Shown here one piece after another: positions 24,401 to 36,579 of a stretch of DNA of 64,000 nucleotides. Below the pieces are notes generated by a model. That model saw nothing but the letters and a program-made list of their open reading frames with translations. It was not told the DNA's origin and made no database searches. The translations under genes and the position numbers were made by a program. This DNA comes from Archilochus colubris. Lineage: Eukaryota; Chordata; Aves; Apodiformes; Trochilidae. Where the stretch lies: positions 5,609,321-5,673,320 of the forward strand of contig CM041108.1 of NCBI GenBank assembly GCA_023079485.1. The letters run 5' to 3'. Position 1 is the first letter of the stretch, and each line of letters starts with the position of its first letter.

Positions 24401-25228
24401 CCCCAGGTCCTGCTGTCCGTGTGGCTCTCAGTGAAGAGGAGGAGCTGATGGAGCAAACGCTTCCCCAGCAGCTGGATGCCTGGGGGGGATGGCAGGGGGA
24501 TGGGGTCCTCACACAGCTGGTTGCTGTTCTGTCACTAGCTAAGGCTGTGTCCTCAGGACACAGAAGGGTCATTGACATGGGGTGTCCCGGGCTGGGGGGC
24601 TGAGGAGGGGGATCCCTCCCTGTCAGGCCTGAGGGGCTGTTTGCTGGCCAGCTGTGGCTGTCAGTTCGATTGGGCTAAGAAGGCCCTCGTGTATTTGGGG
24701 CTGAGTTCCAAGTACCCTGATCTACCCCTTGTAGGAAGCACTTTACTCCTCAATCCCTGGACCTGAGGCACCCAAGGCTGAACAGAAAGCAGGGAAGAAG
24801 AAGAAAGCTGAGGAAACCTACATAACCATGGTGAGGAGACAAGCAGCTGCCTGAGCTGAGGCAGGCAGGGGCAGGTGCTGCAGCTCTAGGGTTGGTGTGA
24901 CCCCCCGTGTCACCCCTGTGACCAGGGTGATGACACCCAGAGCCTGACCCCTCACTGCCCACGCCAGACAGTGACATCCCTTGCTTCCTTCCCAAATGGG
25001 CCCCAATACCCGTGGGGAGGCTCACGCCCTGTCCTGTGCTCCTTGCAGCATCCCTCTCCCTTCCGGGAGAACGGTGTCTACGTGGAGCTGGCCAGGAGGG
25101 TGATCCCAGCAGAATGGATGGCAGAGGGGAGACAGAGCAATGGACAAAGTGAAGAACCCTGCAGCAGACGAGAGATGGCACTTCCTTGGGCTCCGGAGGG
25201 GGGAAAACAGCCATGTGGGAGGATGTAA
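21411..25228 (+). CDS. JAML: Junctional adhesion molecule-like receptor with one V domain (7 exons)
   Basis: A leukocyte receptor that in mammals binds CXADR and costimulates epithelial gamma-delta T cells and migrating leukocytes. Exons are 21411-21453, 22750-22913, 23212-23437, 23745-23874, 24221-24281, 24735-24830 and 25049-25228, giving 900 nt and 299 residues. The signal peptide is residues 1-14 and beyond. The V domain has C42 and C119, with VFYYYSDQSIPVGRF and DSGTYVCEIRL matching the first Ig domain of mammalian JAML. Only one Ig domain is present, while mammals have two. The transmembrane segment is about 165-184. The tail carries EETYITMHP, the equivalent of the mammalian PI3K-binding YxxM motif (Y237), plus Y212 and Y251. 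An alternative start at 22683 reads straight into exon 2 in the same frame. I prefer 21411 because the 22741-22749 sequence is a good acceptor. The exact 3' end of the tail is the least certain part. Confidence 0.87.
23548..23665. repeat. AT-rich low-complexity patch in JAML intron 3
   Basis: About 115 nt of almost pure A/T with alternating TA runs, inside an intron of only 307 nt and in GC-rich surroundings. Short palindromic TATA stretches could form hairpins. Confidence 0.8.
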
Positions 25229-25521
25229 GCCCCTTAGCCAGCAGGTTGTGGGCGAGCTGTCTCTGTTTTTTGGGACAGGCCAGCGTTCTGCTACTGTCAG
25301 CTGTGCCACTTCTCTGCATGCTCTGTGCCAGAGTCCCTGCTGGGGAATGTCCCACCCTGGCTGGATGCCAAGGGACCAGGGGAGAGGGGGGGCACAGCGC
25401 AAGCTTTGATCCTGGTGGGTGCAACTCCAGTTCCTGAGAGATAATGATCCCTAAGGAGAGCCTTGGCAGGGGGAGATGCAGCGGGAGCTGTGCAGCCGTG
25501 GCACTGGTATCTCCTGAAGTT

Positions 25522-25527
25522 AATAAA
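25522..25527 (+). terminator. JAML: AATAAA polyadenylation signal of JAML
   Basis: AATAAA about 295 nt after the JAML stop, followed by a T/G-rich stretch. Confidence 0.6.
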
Positions 25528-27364
25528 GCTCAGGGAGGCTTCCCTGTTCCTGGCTTCCTTTGAGCTCCTTTAAGCTTCCTTTAAGCATGTGATGTCCAAG
25601 TGTGCCAAAACTGCCTGGCCCGGGAGCCCCCGCACCCACGTGGCACCCACTCCTGCCCCACTGGCTCTAGGGAGCCAAATGGGCCGCCAAAGGAGGGGGG
25701 GGTGTCCCTTTGCAGTGGGAACGACCCTCCCGGGGCTGTGCTGAGCTCCCCCTCTGCCCTGGCTCTGTGGGGGCTGGAAGGGTCCGTGCCCACTCGTGTC
25801 TCCCGTGGGAGCAGCAGCACCTCTGCTTGCTCCGGCACCTGGGGATCACTGCCCTGGCTGGAGGGAGCCCAGCAACCCCCCCTCGGGCCCTTCCCCCGGT
25901 GCTGCCAGCCCTGTTCTTGCTCTATATATAGATGTTTGACACCTGCAGGTGCCGGGGAAGGGGGGGCCGGTGCCCACCTCCCACCGCGCTGCTGCCGAGC
26001 TCAAGCTCCGGCCCGCTGCACGCCTTGGTTTCACGTTGACACCCTCCTCTCTTTTCCTGGCTGAAGCCAAGCAAAGGAGTTGTAGGAGGAACGAGCACCT
26101 AGGGCTGGGTTTGGGGGGGGATTGGGGGGGTGCATTTGACTCTCTTGCTTCTGCCTGGTCGTGGGACCCGTTGCAGCAGAGCAGAGTGAGCTCTGTGTGT
26201 CCTGTGTGGTTGGGAAGTGTCTGTGTGCACGGGGAGGGTTGGCTGCACGGGTTTCCTATGTTCATCTCAGCACTTCTCTGATGCCTTCTTTCCGAGCTTC
26301 CCCCAACTCCCCTTCTGAAGCTGGTCAGAACATCTGCATCCCTCTTGCCTCCCCCTCGCCCCATCCCTTCCTCCCCAGGGCTCTGGTGCACATGAACTGG
26401 GATGTCCAGGACATCCCTTGCCTTTCTCCTCACTACTGCAGCAAAGTCCACCACCCCAGGGTATGAGAACCAGGTGGCTGAGCAGCTGCTGTCGCTGGCT
26501 TTCTGGTCTCCATGAGGTTACTTCCTGCACTCATCTGGGCAGCCTTAATCCAGACTTGGAGTGCATAGTCCAAAGGATCCCTTGGCAGATGGTGCGAAGG
26601 GGACCAATGACCTCCAGCCCCTGTATTGCTGAGCAGAGCCTCCTCATCTCGAGGGTTGGATGCATCCAGGTGGCCAAACCTCCCCCTGGCATGCTGGCTG
26701 TGCAGACTGCCTCCTTGGGGGACCCCTCTTCTCTTCCCTTCTCTCTCTCTTCTGATGTTCCTGGGCCCAGCTGGGCTCTTGAGAGCAGGGAGTGCTGCTG
26801 TGAATGGTGTGAGCAGAGCTGGTTGCCATCCTCCAGCGTGGCAGAGGCGACACATCTGCATGGTCCCACCACAAGCAGGGGCTGCAGGGGTCCCTGGGAG
26901 CCCCCAGGCTCAGGCTTGTGCTGTGGGGTGCTGGCCAAGTCCCTGAGCTCCTGAACTCCTAGGGAAGAGGATCCATGGGCACTGCTTGCTCCAAGGGCAG
27001 GTTTTGCAGGGCAGGAGGGAATCCTGGCAGAAACCTGCTGCTGGGCTCGGGGGGCTGCAGGTGATGCCCTGGGACACAGCTCAGCAGCAGCCTTGCGAGC
27101 AGGAGCGCCGGGAGCTTTCAGCTTTCTGTTCAGGAGAAAATTTTTCTGCCCTCCCACTTCCTCTGCTGGAATCCACCAACCATAGCATTGAGGCTTCCTC
27201 CAGCAGCTCGGCTCCAGCCAGCCATATTCGGCTGTAGAAATAAAGCAGCTCTAATGTTATATGTCACCTGCAAATAACCCGGGCGTTCGAAAAAAGCAAA
27301 CCACCACCACCACCAAAATCCACACCAACACCACGTCCTCTCCATTACACAAAAGTCCTTCAAA
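25528..27364. other. JAML-SCN2B intergenic region
   Basis: About 1.8 kb, GC-rich, with several runs of G near 25693 and 26111. Open frames on both strands are of the kind expected by chance at this composition. The SCN2B 5' UTR and promoter should occupy the right end. A CCA-rich stretch lies just upstream of the start, at about 27302-27317. Confidence 0.4.
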
Positions 27365-30300
27365 ATGAGCCTGGAAGCCTGGCTCCCGCAGCCCACCTTG
27401 TTCCTCACTGGCCTCAGCTTGCTCCTCTCACTGGGTAAGTGTCGACTTGACCCCTTGCATGCTGCCAGGGGAGAGCATCCAGGCTGGGGGGAAACCCCCT
27501 CTCTGGCCAGGAGCCCCCTCCCCATATGTCAGCCCCGAGAATCCCCCCTCCTGTTCCCAGGGAAGCAGCGAGCGATGCTGTGCCGCAGGGATGGGGCGGA
27601 GGTGGTCTGAAGTGCACGCCAGCCAGGGTGACCTGCTTTTTGGGTAGGGTGGGGGGTATGTTGCAACTGCCTCTTCTTTAAAAAAAAAAAAATAACAAAA
27701 AAAAAAAAAATAGCACCTTGCATCCTGCTTGCTGGAGGTTTTGTTGAAGCACCAGGCTGTTTGCATGCCAGGCAGAGGTGGGGGCTGCAGGGACAGCTCT
27801 GGCTGTGCAGTGGTTGGTGGGCTGCAGGTGGCTTGTGACTGTCCTTTGGCTTCTGGATGGCTTCTGGGGTGGCAGGCGCTGGATTGCTGGTGGTGCGGGG
27901 GGTGGGGGGAACTGTGCTCTCTGCATTTCTGCCCTGCCCCGGAGCCAGCGGCGTGTGTCAGCAGGTTTGGGTCTATACTGATTGGAAAGGAGAACGCATC
28001 ACTTCTTTGAAGTGCTGTTTACACTGTCCCGGAGCTCCTGGTGGGCTGCCTTTGCTTTAGGAGAGAGGCCGGGAAATGGAAGGTAAAAAGCCCAGCAAGG
28101 TTTGCTTTAGAAGCTGCGTGTCGTTTTACCCTCAAGCTCAGGGTGCAGGGTGTAGTGTGACAGAATGCTGGGGAGCCTGCGCAGCACCTCGGGCTGCAGC
28201 CTGGGCTGTTGGGCCCAGAGTTTTTCAGGGTTTCTTTCCCCACCTCTGTTGTCCCCTGGTGCTGAGTTTGGACCCATGTCCATAGGTGCTGCCTATAGTG
28301 TGCCAGCTGCCTGTGAGGACCCTCTGGCTGTGGTATGGTCCTGAGCAGAGCTGTCCCATCACTGCAGAGCCCTGAAGAGGTCATGGTGGCATCTCAGCCC
28401 TCTGCAGAGCCCTGGGGTGCCATCAGCTCAGGCCGGGATGCTTCTTCCTTCCTTTGGGTGCTGCCATTTGTCCTCATGCACCAGCTCTCCCCATCTTTAT
28501 GCCTCCAGCACCCCGTGGGGACCCCACCCTGCACTGGGGCCCAAGGGTGCTTATTGGGGCCCCTCTGCCAGCACGAGCAGGGACCCTTCTCCAAGGGCTT
28601 GACTGTCCCTGGGGGGCAGTCCTCTGCCCCCAGAGAGCTGGCCTCAGGGTTCACACCTCAGGGCAAGGCCCGTGCCTTGAGGGAGCTGTACCTGCACCCT
28701 GGAAAAGCCTCTTTTCCCTGGCTGCAGAGCCTGGCCCCTTTCCTGCCCTGCTTGCAGGCGGAGCGGCTTAGCCAGCGGAGCAGCCTTGACCATGCATCCA
28801 GCTTGGCCACAGGGCTGGAGTCAGGAGCACCTCAGCAAGAAGATTTGAGAGCAAAGAGCAGCAGCCCAAGGGGAGAGGTGAGGTGATGGGAAAAGCACCT
28901 GCTGCCAGTGTCACTGTCCTTGCCGGGTGCAGAGCCTTCTCCCAGCAGTCTTTCCAGGGCTCTCCATCCCTCTGCTTCTCGGGGCTCATCCCTGCAGTTT
29001 GCAGCTAGGTGGCTGCACAGGAGCCCATCTCGGCGTGGGCACCCTCCCCTTTGCAGGCTGGGAGGAGGTGCTGGATGCAGGCGCTGGGGTTTTGGGGGCT
29101 GCTGGGGGCAGGCAATTTCCCCGTTTCTCCGCCTCAGCCATGGCCAGGGTGCAGGGACCGGGCTTGTCCTCCCCGGCACTGGCTGAGATCTTGACCCTGT
29201 CATTCCCAGCTTGGAGAATCCTTGCGTGAGCCACCGCTGGGAGGGGGGGAGCATCCGCATTCCCGCTGCAGCCCCCGGGGGCTGTCCCTGGCAGATCCCA
29301 GCCCTCGCAGCCGTAGTGCGTCCTGCTGGGAAGGAAATCTGATGAGCGCAGCCATAAATTTCTCCGCGGCTGTGGCGCTGAGCCCTGCACGCTGATGCTG
29401 CATTCAGCCCTTCACACAGCGGGATCGATTCTGCAGCAGGAAAACCTGGTTTAAGTGGCAGGGTGCAGGGCTTGCCTGGAGTCAGCAGAATTTGGCACCA
29501 GGCAAAATCAGGCCAGGCATGGTCTTATCAGCCCTTGCAGAGCAGGGCCAAGGGTTGGTGCCAGGGCTGGGGCTGCTCCCCTTCCTCTCCCTTCACCTTC
29601 CCCTTCCCTGTGTCCCTTGTCACTTCTGTGCAGGGAAACCCTGGTCTTGGCTGGCCACAAGCATGATCTGTGGGTGGATGTGCCTGAAGGACAGCCCCAG
29701 GGTGAGCTCTGTGATGGCAGCTGGTGAGCAGGGTGGGATGGGGAGCCTGGCTCAGCTTGGGCCCATTTCCTAACTCCTCTGCCTCTCTGTCTCTGTGGCA
29801 GCACCCACGGGCCTGGGCATGGAGGTCATGGCTCCTGCCACCATCAATGCCTTGAATGGCTCCTCTGTGAAGCTCTCCTGCACCTTCAACTCCTGCTACA
29901 AGGTGGAAAACAAGCAGTTCTCCCTCAACTGGACATACCAGGAGTGCAGAAACTGCTCTGAGGAGTTGGTAAGTCCTGTCACGGGTAGGGATCTGCTGGG
30001 AGGTCCTGGGACCAGCTTGAAGTAGTCGTGTGTGTTCCTTGGGGTTTCCCTGTGTGCAGCAGGACAGGCAGAGGAGATAAGTGGGGATGGAGCAGCTCAA
30101 GGTGCAGCATGGGTGTGCAGCCGGGGCAGCACAGGAAGGGGAGGGGGTCCCTGGCCAGGCTGGGTGAGTGCACGGGGTGCCAAACACTTCCTCATCTCCT
30201 CTCCCACGTGGGCTGCCCAGTTCCTGCAGTTCCGGACGAAGATCATGAACAAGCAGCTGGACCGCTTTGGGAACCGGGTGGAGTTCACTGGGAATCCCAC

Positions 30301-30807
30301 CAAGTATGACGTGTCCTTCACCCTCAAAAACGTGCAGCTGGAGGATGAGGGCACCTACAATTGCTACGTCCTGAACCCCCCAGACCGTCAGCGGGGTCAC
30401 GCCAGCATCAGCTTGAAGGTACTTACCCAAGGTACGTGGTAGAGTGATCCCCTCTGCTGTCAGGTACCTATGGGTGCCAGGCTCTCCCTCGTGCCCTCAC
30501 CCCATGTTGCACATGCAGGGTTTGCTCCCTGGTGGTAGGGGTGAGCCCTGCCTGTCCCCTGTTGCTCCAGGGGCTGCGTTCCCTGAGCCCGTGCCTCATC
30601 TTCCCAGAGCCCCCAAAGCATGATTCAACAGTGGCTGTCATCGTGGGTGCCTCTGTGGGCGGCTTCCTGGCCGTGGTGATCCTGGTGCTGATGGTGGTGA
30701 AATGTGTGCGCCGGAAAAAGCAGCAGAGGCTGAACACGGACGACCAGAAGACAGAGGAGGAAGGGAAGACAGACGGGGAAGGCAACCCAGATGAGGGCAC
30801 TAAGTAA
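27365..30807 (+). CDS. SCN2B: Voltage-gated sodium channel beta-2 subunit (4 exons)
   Basis: An auxiliary subunit that modulates and localises Nav channels in excitable cells. Exons are 27365-27434, 29802-29968, 30221-30431 and 30608-30807, giving 648 nt and 215 residues, the same length as the human protein. The signal peptide is about residues 1-29. The V domain has C50 and C127, WTYQECRNCSEE and DEGTYNCYVLNPPDR, near-identical to mammalian beta-2. C55 is conserved, the free cysteine that in this family forms the disulphide to the channel alpha subunit. Sequons are at N42 and in RNCSEE. The transmembrane segment is about 157-180 (STVAVIVGASVGGFLAVVI, matching the mammalian sequence), followed by CVRRKK and an acidic tail with TEEEGKTDGEGNPD. 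The 3' UTR is probably long. This is the clearest identification in the window. Confidence 0.97.
27680..27711. repeat. A-rich run in SCN2B intron 1
   Basis: Two adenine homopolymers interrupted by TAAC. No source element is recognisable upstream. Confidence 0.75.
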
Positions 30808-32470
30808 CACCCCCCTGCCCACCCCTCCCTCCTCACCTCTGTACAGTGTGACCCCCCCTTGATGTGCTTCCCAGAGCGAGGATTTCTGTCTCCCCAGAGC
30901 ATCCCTCCTTCCATCCAAAAACACACCCGGCCTGGAGCAGGGCACAGAGAGATGGTCCCTGGAGCCTGGCCACAGCAGGCTGGGCTGGGGAGGGGGCTGG
31001 GGTGCCAGGGAGCTGCCCCTGGGGCTGAGCAGGGATTGGCTGGGTTTGGTTGCAGTGCCAGAGCACTACGTTGGGGTCTGGGGAGGTGATGGGGTGGGAA
31101 AACCCCAGAGATGGAGGGCTGGAGCCAGGGGGGTGCCAGGAATGGCAGAGGGAACCAGGCAGACCCCTGCCTCTAGAAGAGAGCAGAGGCCAGCAGCATC
31201 TGCCCTGGGGTTCACATCCCACCCCCGAGGCACTCCTGTTGTGCCTGGGGCATGGGCACTGGTATACCCATCCCCAAGGGACCCCTGAGAGCTGCCTGTC
31301 CCCTCCCTGTGAGCCCTGTGTGCCAGTGCTGAGGGTGCCAAGAGAAGGGGCTCATGCTCCCCCTCAAGGAGTGCCCCAGCCTGCCCAGCAGTGGGTGGCT
31401 GGGTAACCAGCATCAGCCCACTCTGGGTTTTGGAGCTGCTAATTGCTCCTGGTGTGTAATGGATGTACCCTTCTGTCTCTTGGGCTATTTTTGGGCCTGA
31501 GCATCTCAGCCGAAGGTGTCGGGCTGACTTTTTTTTGTTTCCTTCTTGGGGAGAGTAATACCAAGGGAAAATATTCTGCTGACGTGCCAAACCGAGGTGA
31601 TGGGGAACAGCAGGGTGCAGCTGCTAGGGATGGAAAGCTGCTGAGAGGGAAAGGAGTTTTTTGGGCACTTGCTGGGAAGGACTGGGCATAATGGTGGGCC
31701 CAGAGGCTCTGGGACCCCTGAGTAACCTTATGATGCTGAAACTGCCACCTCCAGCCTCCCTGCAGAGTACTGCACAACCCGTAACTGCCAGGGCAAAGCA
31801 CTGCCAGCCTGCACCACCACGGCCCCATGCCTGCTTGTGGCAGCCCCCAGAGCTGCCCTGCCTGCTGTCAGCAGTGCCCTGGGCAGGCAGGAGCCAGGGA
31901 ACAAAGGGACAGCCCTGGGGTCCCTGCTCTGCCCCCATCGCTCTCTGCCCGGCCCTGCCTGCCCTCCCCATCCCTCTGCACCTCGCTGGGCTCCATGCTG
32001 CTCCCCATCCCCTCCTCAGCTGGAATGCTCTGTCTCTCACCATGGGGCTGCCCCCCGTGCCCACGCTGAAGGGCTTTCCCCGTGCAGTGCCAGTTGTGGG
32101 ACTGCTGGAAGCGGGACTGAGCTGGCAACCTTGCAGCCAAAGGCCCCTGACAGTCGCACATGACCCAGTCTTGCATCTGCCTTTTGTTTCTTTCGTGCAC
32201 TATCCTTGGATTGCAACTTGCCAATGCATCTGTATGTACATAGCTGTACACAGCAGAGAGGTTCTCTACAAATATATATATATATATATCTAGACACAGG
32301 TGGACACAGGAGGCGCCGGTATCGCTCGTAACTACGGTTTTGGGGTTGCGCCTTCTGGTTGGGCTTCTCCTGCCAAACGCTGCCGAGTGGAGGATGTTTT
32401 TATTGCTCTTTGTACAGTCAAATGAACAAAAGAACGACAAAATGCAAACTTTGTGCTCAATGCTTTTGTG
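30808..32470 (+). other. SCN2B: Probable long 3' UTR of SCN2B
   Basis: No coding exon is visible. The block at about 32190-32460 has balanced composition, unlike the GC-rich DNA on both sides, and includes a (TA)n run at 32271-32289 and a T-rich end with TTTTTATTG. Mammalian SCN2B has a 3' UTR of several kilobases, so this may be its conserved distal part. No canonical AATAAA was found, so the end is undefined. Confidence 0.35.
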
Positions 32471-33714
32471 CAGCTGCCTGCTGGAGGGGCAGGACAGGGT
32501 CCCTTGTCCCTGCTCTGCCCATGAGGTTTGCCCAGGGGTTTGGAAGGCTCCTCCTGTGTGTGCCCGGAGCTCGGTCATACTGGGGCACCAGTTCTGCTCT
32601 GCGTGGAGCTGGGGTGGGCAGCTGTATTGGAGCCCAGGGCATGCTCCAAGTGATTGACACCAATAACTGGGCTCCTCTCCCACTTAGCAAGAGCTCAGAG
32701 GCACAGCCATCGACTGACCCACCAAGAGACACAAAGGAGCTTTGGCAGCCGCCCTCCCTCCTGCCTCTCCTGGCTGCCCTTCACACAGGAAACTCCTGCA
32801 CATCCCATGGCTGCACACAAGGGCTGCCCCCCGCACCCACTGCCAGCCTACCCAGCGGAGGGGGGAGCAGCACCCCCAGTCTCAGCCCTCCCAAGTGCTG
32901 CCTGCCCGTCCCGGATGCTGTGCCCATCACACCTCATCCCATGTCTGCAGAAATCTCCCCGCAGGGCTGCTGCTGTTGCACCCAGCCTGGGTGGGAGGCA
33001 GCCTGACAGAGGGGTGAGTGCAGGCAGAGGGCATGGGGGACCCACAGGTTGGCAGTTTGGGGACACCTCTGGGAGAGCTGCTGGCAAGAGGCTGGTGAGC
33101 ACTGTGTGACCACGGAGGAGACACGGCAAGAGTGAGTTTGTGACACAGCAAGGGAACCAAGGGCATGGACTGCAGCCCCCCAGCACTGGGGCTTCACAGA
33201 TCCTCCACCTATGGGGACAGTCACTCCCTCAGAGCACATACATCTCCTTGGACTGGGTGGGACCTGAGGTGTTGCAGAGCAAGAGAGCAGCTCAGGAGAT
33301 GGAAGGGACTTCCCCTTTGCTGGGACCCCTCTGCTGTGCAAACATGGGGGGCTCCTGGGGTGCCTTGGGGGGGGGCTGGGGCTGCTGTCCCCATGTTCCT
33401 TCAGCCTGTCTGTCCTGCTCACGGGGCTGGGGAGTGATGAGGGGGGACAGGGGAGAAGGACGGGTTGGGGCAATGAGCTGCGGGGAGCCAAGGGATGTGA
33501 AGGGCAGCACTGGGGAGCTGGAGCAGGGTTGGGGAGGGTCGGGCAGGGGAGCCCCCAGCTGTGCTGGGTCAGGATGAAACTTTCTCCTGGGACACAGGAG
33601 GGTTGCCTCAGTGTTTTTTTCAGATGCATCTGCAGTGGCTGCCTGGAGACACTGCTTCTCTTTCCCTGCTTGTATGGAAGGGCCCACGAGGAAGGCAAGG
33701 AATCTGCTTGTCCC

Positions 33715-33729
33715 GGGGGGGGGGGGGGG
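33715..33729 (+). repeat. G15 homopolymer
   Basis: Fifteen consecutive G on the plus strand. This is a candidate G-quadruplex site and a likely sequencing-length artefact hotspot. Confidence 0.9.
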
Positions 33730-35374
33730 TTGCCTGCTCTGCTGGTGGGACCCAAGGGTGCAGCAGGCAGGACAGCTCTGAGCAGGGAGGAGGCAGGGAG
33801 AAGGGAAAGCGTTGCTCCAAAGAGAGCTGCAGGCAAGGGAGAGCTGAGAGTGAAAAAGGCAGCCAAGCACTCACCTGCAGTCTGTGTGCCCGGGACCCCT
33901 CGCTCAGCTCCTGGCCGGAGTGCCTGGTCCAGCCAGGATGGTTCTGCAGAGTGGCTGATCACTGGGAGTGCCTTCTGCCAGCTCCTGGGCTGCTGGGCCA
34001 CCTTGTCTTGTAAAGGTCACAGCCAGAGGACCTTGCAGTAAATATAAGGTGCTGATGGGAAGATCTGTTCCAGCGTTGTCACCTCCTCCATTGGCAGGAG
34101 GGCTCTGCCTGCTCCTGGTCGGAGAGCTCAGCATCCCTCTGGCTCTGGGAGGTTTGGGAAAGGGCTGGGACTGTCTTCAAGTTGCTGCCAGGACTGGGGC
34201 CAGCACTTTCTCTGGCAGGATGCTCCAAGGCAGCCAGGGCCAGTGCAGTGCCTGCTGCACTGAGCTGGGAGGCTGCAGCCCAACTGCTCTGCTCAGCCCT
34301 ATCTTGCTCTGTACCCACGTGGAGGGAAGCAGGAGCCTTCTTCAGGAAGCAGCCTGGCATTTTAACCCTCCCAGCTCTATTTGTGCAAGATGAGAGGGAG
34401 TGAGAGAGACATGGGGGGCTGACAGCCACTGTTCCCCCCACCCTGGCAGTCTGTGGCCAGCTGGCAGGACCCCTGAGCCCTTCTTCCTGTCTCCCTGGGG
34501 AGGTGACAGTGTCTGAGCAATGGGTGCTTGCCTTCCCTGAAACCAGACCCGGCATCCTTGTGCTGGACTCAGCAAAACAAGTTTCCGCTGAGCCGCAGTA
34601 TCCCTGGGTCCCATGCTGGACACCTCAGCATCATGCCAAAATCCCAGGGCCAGCTGTCGTGCGTGTCCTTCCCTTCCACAGCCGGGCTGCAGGAGAAGCT
34701 GCTCTTGGGCTGCTGCCCTTCCCAAGCCTGTGGCGGATGTCTCATGAGATCAATCAGCCGAGGAGACCGTCCAGAGCTGCCAAGTGTGACAGCTCCATCA
34801 GGCTCTGGTGACAGCCAGCGTGCTGCTCTGAGCCCCAGGGCCATGTGGCCAAGAGGCCATGACTGGCCAAGTCTCCCAGGTGGGCAGTGCTGCTGTTCCC
34901 TACTTCCCTGCCTCCAAAAGGATTTAGGGGGGGAATCCCAATGGCAGTTTGGTCAAATCACACCCCAACTTCACCCATCTTTCTGGCAGCAAACTTGGCA
35001 GAGACCTGAACGTCCCAGGAAGGAATCCTCCACACATAGTGGCCTCTCCCTGCACCAAGGTATGTGTGTTACTCTTTCAGGTCCCCAGTGATGGAGGTCT
35101 CTGTGGTCCTGCTCACTGGATGGTGGAAGGGCCAGCCTCATTTTCCCCCACCTCCCTGTGACCACCACGACACTAGCAGCCATCATGGCACCTTGAAGGG
35201 ATGACGGGCATCCCTCGACCCCTTTCAACCTCCCTGCTGAGCTGCTCCTCAGAGGTGTGCCACTCCCTGGACCATTAGCAGAGCTCCATCAGACACAACA
35301 CAACACAACACTCCTACTCTTGCCTCAGCACACTGATTGCCTGCTTGCCAATGCCCGCAGCTCTGCTCACCTCA

Positions 35375-35508
35375 CTATATCTATCACCTCTCTGTATCCA
35401 TCACCTCACTGTATCCATCACTTCTCTGTATCCATCACCTAGCTGTATCCATCACCTTGCTGTATCCATCACCTCTCTGTACCCATCACCTCTCTGTATC
35501 CATCACAG
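35375..35508. repeat. 17-bp minisatellite, about 8 copies
   Basis: Eight diverged tandem copies of the unit CTGTATCCATCACCTCT. The variation is concentrated in the last three bases of the unit. Because 17 is not a multiple of 3, three units read as one 17-residue repeat in every frame, which explains the open frames here. It is not coding. Confidence 0.9.
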
Positions 35509-36579
35509 CCTCCTGCTGAGGCACCTTCTGCTGCATCAGCAGAACTCTCCACGACACTCCCGCAGCACCGGCTGCCAGCACTGCCCAGCCTCCTCTGCCT
35601 GTACTTTTCCTGTCTCTCTTGCCAGCTCTGCAGCCCTAACTCCTCAACCCCCAGGCCCTGCTGGCACCCTCTCAGGGTCCCCTGGGATGCCCCTGTCCCC
35701 TGCCAAGCCTCCTGGCCAGGTGGGAAGGAGAGCAAGCTGACAAAGGGGGTTGGAGTGGGGCTGAGAAGTCCCTCAATGTGTCCTGGAGCTCTCAGGCCAG
35801 GGCACCCCAGACAGGCTGGCGAGGCTCCAGGCAGCATCTATGGGTAAGCTACCCCCCAAAAGAAGCAGTCCTGTTTGGGGAAGCCAAGTTGTACCTAACA
35901 AGGGCATTACAGTCTCACACAGCCTGCAAGGTGAGCTTTGCCTGGACACTGCCAGCATGGGGAGATGGTCGGTGCTGTTCCCACAGGGTGAGGATGGGAG
36001 CACCTCCTTCCCGCCATGCCTGTTCTTGGGGTGCGTCACCTCCCGCAAATTGCTGCTCAGCACAGGGGTCTGGCTGCCTGATGGACCTGGGTGCCAAGGT
36101 AAGGCTCTATCTTTGCACATTGTGTCATCAGAGGCTTCCATTAGCAGGGCCTCTGCCACCGCTGGTTGGGATGTGGTCTGCTGAAGGTCAGCTCTAATGG
36201 ATGGCACCGTGAGGAAAAGGTTGTGGAGATGTGAACTTCTGTGCAGCCAATTATCCCGGAATAAGCTCGCGGTGAGAAAAATAAGGTTTTTTATGTGTTT
36301 GTTCCCTTTGGTGCTGGGTGGGCTCGCCCTGCAACCTTGCCTGTCTGTGTCCCCATCTGTGGCTGCAGAGTTGCCCAGGAGTTAGAGGGGTGCTGGTAGC
36401 TACAGGGGGACAGAGGGCAGGCAGTCTGGTGGTGTCACCCGGGGGTCACCCCGGCCTTGGCCTCTTTTATTATCCTGCCGGCAACAGCAGGGGAAGCCCC
36501 CAGCCTCAGTGGCACTTTGTCACTTGCAAAGCTGGCCCAGAGGCGTCCCCCGCAGGGACTTCGTCCTGCAGCCCTGCTT

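Noticed and set aside
32934..34001. 355-codon open frame on minus between SCN2B and SCN4B
   Set aside because: It has high Pro/Ser/Leu/Cys content, no domain and no splice or promoter context. It lies in GC-rich sequence where stops are rare, and it crosses the G15 run.
35257..35740. Repetitive open frames encoding Ile/Ser/His-rich peptides
   Set aside because: They are produced by the 17-bp minisatellite being read in all frames.
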